Shown here: positions 60,700 through 64,000 of the stretch, one piece after another | Numbering within the stretch: position 1 is the first letter of the stretch | Layout of the letters: the number at the start of each line of letters is the position of its first letter | Source: Janthinobacterium agaricidamnosum | Lineage (GTDB): Bacteria > Pseudomonadota > Gammaproteobacteria > Burkholderiales > Burkholderiaceae_D | Reading direction: 5' to 3' | DNA: 64,000 bases | Assembly: GCF_003667705.1 (NCBI RefSeq) | Contig: NZ_CP033019.1 | Location: 1,364,001 to 1,428,000 of the forward strand | Notes under the pieces: generated by a model | The model's input: only the letters and a program-made list of their open reading frames with translations | Told to the model about the DNA's origin: nothing | The model's database searches: none | Program-made: the position numbers and the translations under genes

Positions 60700-61340
60700 G
60701 GCAATGGCCCGTCCGACTGGTCGCCACCTTGCTTGACACCGCCGTGCGGATGCTTGAGCAAGCTGATGGCGCCGGCCAGCACGTCGTCGCTGGCTTTGAC
60801 CGTCCCTTGCACGGCCATGGCCACACCGCCAGCGGCGCCAGCCTTGGCGTTCACGCCGCCGTTCAGCGCGGTGGCGCCGTTGACGATCAGGTTTTTCATG
60901 ACGGTCAGGTCGCCCGTGCAGATGGTGCTGGGCGCGTTCGATGTGACCTTGTCGGCCGTGATGGTGGCCGTGCCGCCGTGGAGCGTCGCCGTCAGGGCGT
61001 GGGCCGCATGGTCGTACTGCACCACGGCGCCGTCGGGGTAATGCGTGGTGTGGATGCTGTCGCTGGTGTCGGGCGCGTCAAATTCCTGCGAGTACAGCGC
61101 CGGCACGATGATGCCGCGCGTCAGGTCGCCGCCGGGGGAAAAGACGATGACCTGTTCGCCCACGGTGGGTGCCGACCAGGTGCGCGTGTTGCCGGCGCGC
61201 CGTGTGGCCCATTTTAGCCATTCGGTGGTGAGTGTTGGCCCGAGCCGCACGCGCGCCCTGGCTCCTTTGACCTCGGCAATGGTGCCCAGGCGGATCAGGT
61301 TTTGCAGCAAGCGGAGGAGGTCGGACAGGTCGGCGTTCAT
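60696..61340 (-). CDS. P2 gpV-like baseplate spike protein
   Basis: A 214-residue protein; ATG 61340 gives MNADLSDLLRLLQNLIRLGT. IAEVKGARARVRLGPTLTTE, VGEQVIVFSPGGDLTRGIIV and a beta-helical C-terminus with HGGTATITADKV and LKHPHGGVKQGG match gpV. It pierces the host membrane. It is the first gene of this tail block; DUF2806-like cargo lies upstream where gene S normally follows directly. Confidence 0.92.
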   Translation of the reverse strand: MNADLSDLLRLLQNLIRLGTIAEVKGARARVRLGPTLTTEWLKWATRRAGNTRTWSAPTVGEQVIVFSPGGDLTRGIIVPALYSQEFDAPDTSDSIHTTHYPDGAVVQYDHAAHALTATLHGGTATITADKVTSNAPSTICTGDLTVMKNLIVNGATALNGGVNAKAGAAGGVAMAVQGTVKASDDVLAGAISLLKHPHGGVKQGGDQSDGPLP

Positions 61341-61463
61341 GCAATGCATGTTGCCGAAGTCCGCGTGCGGATGCACGCGGGGGCGGGTTGATATGCGATT
61401 TAGTGACTATGGCAGTCCGTGACGTATAAACTTATATTTCCCAGGTAGGGGCGATGTGGCGGG

Positions 61464-62698
61464 TGTCCGCTTTCGCTCCAAAGCAGTCCGTCGACAGTTA
61501 AGATTAGACGCCTGGAACCGAACATCCACACTGAAAAGAATCGTGGCGGGCTGCCGAGACTCTGGCCAGTTCAGGCATTGACGATCTTCATCAGTTCGAC
61601 ATGGAATTGATTCCGAAGGAAAGTCCTCATCGCCTCTGTGTACTCGGGAACGGGCTGCAACTCCACGATGGAAAGCAACTCGCAGCCACTCGCAGTGAAC
61701 TGCATACCCTCAAGACGCATCTCGCTACGAGCTTGCCCTTGCTGCTTTGCCAGCATCCAGTGTTCGTTTTGATGAGTCAAAGGCAAGAGCACGGTGCCGT
61801 CTACTCGCTGAGTGATTTGGTAATCGGTGTACCCCGAGAGATCAGATACGACCAACCCATACTCCTGCAGGATCACGCATGCGCCGTATGGCATTCCGTA
61901 AGCAGCGAGTGAGTTTTGACCAATCTGGCCTAGGCCGAGCACGCGGGCATCGACAACACTTCCGGACCGCTGCAAGGACACCGACATCGAGCATGCGAGA
62001 CTGAAGAGATGCGCCGCTCGGTTGTCAAGCTGCGAGATGAGCTTGATCGTCTTCTTTGAGAACGACGCAGGACGGTTGATTTCTCCCGCCAAGATTTTTG
62101 CGAAGATTTTTTGAGCATGCTCGCTACTTACTTGAGCCGCTTCCCCCTCGAAGACGTTCAGCCAGTCTTCATCGACGTCGGAGCGATCTTCGGGCGAATT
62201 GCTGGGTAACTGATCAGGCAGCGGCAGTTTCGCAAGTTCTTGTACAGCCAGCGCGGCAATCTGGTCGACATTAACTCGTTCACGGACTATACGCTGGGCA
62301 AACTTACTTGCGGCAGCTTGAGCGTACGCCGGGTCGACCTTCATCTGCTTTGCGATCTGCGTCTTCGAAGCATCGATCAGGCGAACGCGTGCATTCGACT
62401 CCGCCTTACGTTCTTTGATCGCATTATCAAGTAGGGTCACCGGGTATTCGACTACGGCCGTGGTCAGTCTTCCGAGTACTTTGAACAAACTTCGTCGGAT
62501 TGGAGCAGGTACCCCTGTGGTGACCAGCTCAGTTAAATCTGCCGCGGTGCCAAGCAGTCCCCCGCCATCTTCACTGCCGTCACCTTCCTGATTGTCGTTC
62601 GTGTCCCTGTCGCTCATGCCTGCCCCTTTTGTGGTTATTGCTCCCGCCTTTGATCCTACCAGCGATGGTCCGGAGCGCGAGTCCATGGAAAGCGGACA
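61464..62698. repeat. 11-bp inverted repeats bracketing the DUF2806 gene
   Basis: TGTCCGCTTTC (61464-61474) recurs inverted as GAAAGCGGACA (62688-62698), about 100 bp beyond one end of the gene and 70 bp beyond the other. The gaps 61341-61570 and 62618-62793 contain no other gene. Confidence 0.5.
61571..62617 (-). CDS. DUF2806-like cargo protein
   Basis: A 348-residue protein if started at ATG 62617 (MSDRDTNDNQEGDGSEDGGG); the frame is open to 62686. An acidic disordered N-terminus is followed by a hydrophobic/amphipathic segment (LTTAVVEYPVTLLDNAIKER), then helical DUF2806 features (WLNVFEGEAAQVSSEHAQKI, FAKILAGEINRPASFSKKTI, ISQLDNRAAHLFSLACS). Function of the family is unknown. The gene is less GC-rich than its neighbours, is not a tail gene, and is bracketed by an 11-bp inverted repeat, all of which suggest acquired cargo (moron). 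Confidence 0.8.
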   Translation of the reverse strand: MSDRDTNDNQEGDGSEDGGGLLGTAADLTELVTTGVPAPIRRSLFKVLGRLTTAVVEYPVTLLDNAIKERKAESNARVRLIDASKTQIAKQMKVDPAYAQAAASKFAQRIVRERVNVDQIAALAVQELAKLPLPDQLPSNSPEDRSDVDEDWLNVFEGEAAQVSSEHAQKIFAKILAGEINRPASFSKKTIKLISQLDNRAAHLFSLACSMSVSLQRSGSVVDARVLGLGQIGQNSLAAYGMPYGACVILQEYGLVVSDLSGYTDYQITQRVDGTVLLPLTHQNEHWMLAKQQGQARSEMRLEGMQFTASGCELLSIVELQPVPEYTEAMRTFLRNQFHVELMKIVNA

Positions 62699-62793
62699 TC
62701 GGCAAACGGCTGTTCGTGGCCGGTAGCGGTTAGCATCATACGACTCTAACTCATTTGATAACTAATGTCAGTTGAAGTTTGCATTGATGCATC

Positions 62794-63261
62794 TTAGTTT
62801 TTTTCCATGTGACGCAGCAAGGATTCGCGTATCAACGTCCGATCCAGTTCATTCAGTCCTAGTAACGGCCGCTCCGGGTACTTGTAGACTGGCCCTTTCT
62901 TGGCAACGCGCTCTTGCCGGCCAAACTGATGCACATGCGCCACGCGCGCCACCCAGCCAAAGAATCCGACCGCGATCTGGTCGCCGGTCGCCTTCACTTT
63001 CAGGTATTTCGCCGTACGGATTTTGGCGAACATGGCCGCCTTCTGCCGTTTGATGCGCCCTTTCTTCCGCTTGAGTTCTTTACGTTTTTTGCGCGCCGGA
63101 TAAGCTGTGCCATCCGGCCCCTGCTGCGCCTTGATGCGTTGCGCCTGGCTGCGGCGCAGGTCGATGGCCACCTTGTGATTGATGGCGCGGCGCTGGGCCG
63201 GCTGCAGCTTGGCCAGCAGCGCGCCGACCCAGGCTTCCAGTGCGTGCAGGTCGTCGCTCAT
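62794..63261 (-). CDS. P2 gpS-like tail completion protein
   Basis: A 155-residue protein; ATG 63261 (MSDDLHALEAWVGALLAKLQ) overlaps the R stop by 4 bp. RRAINHKVAIDLRRSQAQRI, AQQGPDGTAYPARKKRKEL and GWVARVAHVHQFGRQERVA are the gpS (virion morphogenesis) blocks. Needed for tail completion. Confidence 0.93.
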   Translation of the reverse strand: MSDDLHALEAWVGALLAKLQPAQRRAINHKVAIDLRRSQAQRIKAQQGPDGTAYPARKKRKELKRKKGRIKRQKAAMFAKIRTAKYLKVKATGDQIAVGFFGWVARVAHVHQFGRQERVAKKGPVYKYPERPLLGLNELDRTLIRESLLRHMEKN

Positions 63262-63746
63262 GCTGCCGCCTGCGGCACTTGCCATTCGGCCAGCAGGGTG
63301 TCGCCGTCGTACAGCGTCCAGAACGCGTCCGCATAGTCGGGCGTGCCTTGTGGCTCGGCCGCGTGCTTGATGTCGTGGCGGCCGCCTTCGCCGCGCTTGA
63401 CGATGACGCGCTCGGTCAAGTCCAGATGGATCGAAATATCGACTGTTTCGTGGTTATTAAAATCCACCTCGAAGGCGATGCCGTGCTTGCGGGTTTCCTC
63501 GTTGGCCATCAGGTCGAGTTGGTGGACTTTCAGCCAGGCGATCAGGGCCACCATGATGGCGTCGGCGTCGCCCGCGTAATCGGTCACGATCAGATTGAGC
63601 TTGAAGCGGTATTCGAAGGAGAGGGAGGCGGTGGCCGACGCCACCACGTTGCCCTCGTCGGCGAAGACCAGCAGGCGGTCGGGGTCGCGCTGCAGGTCGG
63701 GGATGGCGGCGGCTAAGTGCTGGCGCAGGCTATTCGGTTTGTACAT
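63258..63746 (-). CDS. P2 gpR-like tail completion protein
   Basis: A 162-residue protein; ATG 63746 gives MYKPNSLRQHLAAAIPDLQR, the usual start for gpR. DPDRLLVFADEGNVVASATA, SFEYRFKLNLIVTDYAGDAD and FWTLYDGDTLLAEWQVPQAA match. It overlaps the Rz end and the S start. Confidence 0.93.
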   Translation of the reverse strand: MYKPNSLRQHLAAAIPDLQRDPDRLLVFADEGNVVASATASLSFEYRFKLNLIVTDYAGDADAIMVALIAWLKVHQLDLMANEETRKHGIAFEVDFNNHETVDISIHLDLTERVIVKRGEGGRHDIKHAAEPQGTPDYADAFWTLYDGDTLLAEWQVPQAAA

Positions 63747-64000
63747 GGTAGGTGTCTCGCACTTGGTTATAGGCGTCAATGCAGGCGTTTAGCTGGCGGG
63801 TGGCGTCGTCGCCATCGCCGGCAATGGCGTCAAGAGCTGCCGCAGTCGCCGGGTCAAGTTCGGCGCGCGCTTCACTCCGATGGCCTGCGGCAGCGGTGGA
63901 ATCTGCAGTGGTGGCGCACCGGCCGCTGGCGACGGGGATTGACAGGCGCACAGCGCCGCTGCGCACGTCAGCATTGAAATGGTCGCGTTCAGCTTTCGCA
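63730..64000 (-). CDS. Rz-like i-spanin / LysB (partial, 5' end outside window)
   Basis: The frame is open to the window edge. Visible residues include AERDHFNADVRSGAVRLSIP, then a low-complexity region and a C-terminus ATRQLNACIDAYNQVRDTYH, typical of Rz spanins of beta-proteobacterial phages. Its N-terminal membrane anchor lies beyond the window. Spanins fuse inner and outer membranes in the last step of lysis. Confidence 0.82.
   Translation of the reverse strand, partial: AKAERDHFNADVRSGAVRLSIPVASGRCATTADSTAAAGHRSEARAELDPATAAALDAIAGDGDDATRQLNACIDAYNQVRDTYHVQTE
63789..63974 (-). CDS. Rz1-like o-spanin lipoprotein nested in the Rz gene (start may lie upstream)
   Basis: In the +1-shifted frame inside Rz, MLTCAAALCACQSPSPAAGA with a Pro-rich tail (PPLQIPPLPQAIG) looks like Rz1: short hydrophobic signal, lipobox-like Leu-Cys-Ala-Cys and proline richness. 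Residues RKLNATIS precede the ATG in frame, so the true start may lie past the window. Nested Rz/Rz1 architecture supports the call. Confidence 0.72.
   Translation of the reverse strand: MLTCAAALCACQSPSPAAGAPPLQIPPLPQAIGVKRAPNLTRRLRQLLTPLPAMATTPPAS

Larger units (their letters stand above)
40401..64000. mobile_element. P2-like prophage integrated at tRNA-Ser (left part, continues past window)
   Basis: The region starts at the 3' end of tRNA-Ser and has an integrase reading away from the tRNA, an early block with gpA and Ogr, a repressor, and a P2-type tail operon in P2 order (D-U-T-E-FII-FI-G-H-I-J-W-V-S-R-Rz) on the minus strand. The -1 frameshift in the E gene is specific to this phage type. 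Two cargo units are inserted. Head genes, lysis genes beyond Rz and attR are not in the window. Confidence 0.93.

Overview
The window is high-GC chromosomal DNA from a betaproteobacterium, most likely an Oxalobacteraceae member of the Janthinobacterium/Massilia/Duganella type. This placement rests on protein resemblance and gene order (glyA-nrdR, a pilVWXY1E cluster, ribD-ribE and ribBX-ribH-nusB). It was not tested by a database search.

Positions 1-40334 are core chromosome. The region opens with the 5' part of tolQ and ybgC (minus strand). A well-formed ZTP riboswitch with its own promoter then precedes glyA, followed by nrdR. Next comes a six-gene minor-pilin and tip-adhesin operon (pilV, pilW, pilX, pilY1, pilE-like, fimT-like), which runs straight into riboflavin synthesis (ribD, ribE, then ribBX, ribH, nusB). 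Further along are a lytic transglycosylase, ubiD, the 4.5S SRP RNA, dnaX-ybaB-recR, a CoA transferase, a phytase-esterase-like lipoprotein, and two signalling blocks. The first block is a BarA-type hybrid kinase with a REC-PAS-GGDEF-EAL protein. The second is a Cache sensor kinase/LuxR regulator pair divergent from the pyruvate/peptide transporter gene cstA, followed by an EAL/HDOD protein and a PAS-GGDEF-EAL protein.

From tRNA-Ser(UGA) at 40335-40424 to the right edge lies the left part of a P2-like prophage. It contains an integrase, an AlpA-like regulator, a block of small early genes with a gpA rolling-circle initiator and an Ogr/Delta zinc-finger activator (all minus strand), and a divergent XRE repressor with a clear operator/promoter. 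The tail operon follows on the minus strand: D, U, T, E with the -1 frameshift product E+E', FII, FI, tail-fibre chaperone, H, I, J, W, V, S, R and Rz/Rz1. Capsid, terminase, lysin and attR lie beyond the window.

Two cargo units interrupt the phage order. One is an AT-rich two-gene operon of a DUF262 protein and a HEPN-type putative RNase (47976-49755). The other is a DUF2806-like gene (61571-62617) placed between V and S and bracketed by an 11-bp inverted repeat. The DUF262-HEPN pair is the strongest candidate for an under-described, probably anti-phage, system. Intergenic DNA also holds three copies of a GTAGGTCGG-type double-hairpin repeat and two nested palindromes that appear related, one of them flanked by 10-bp direct repeats.
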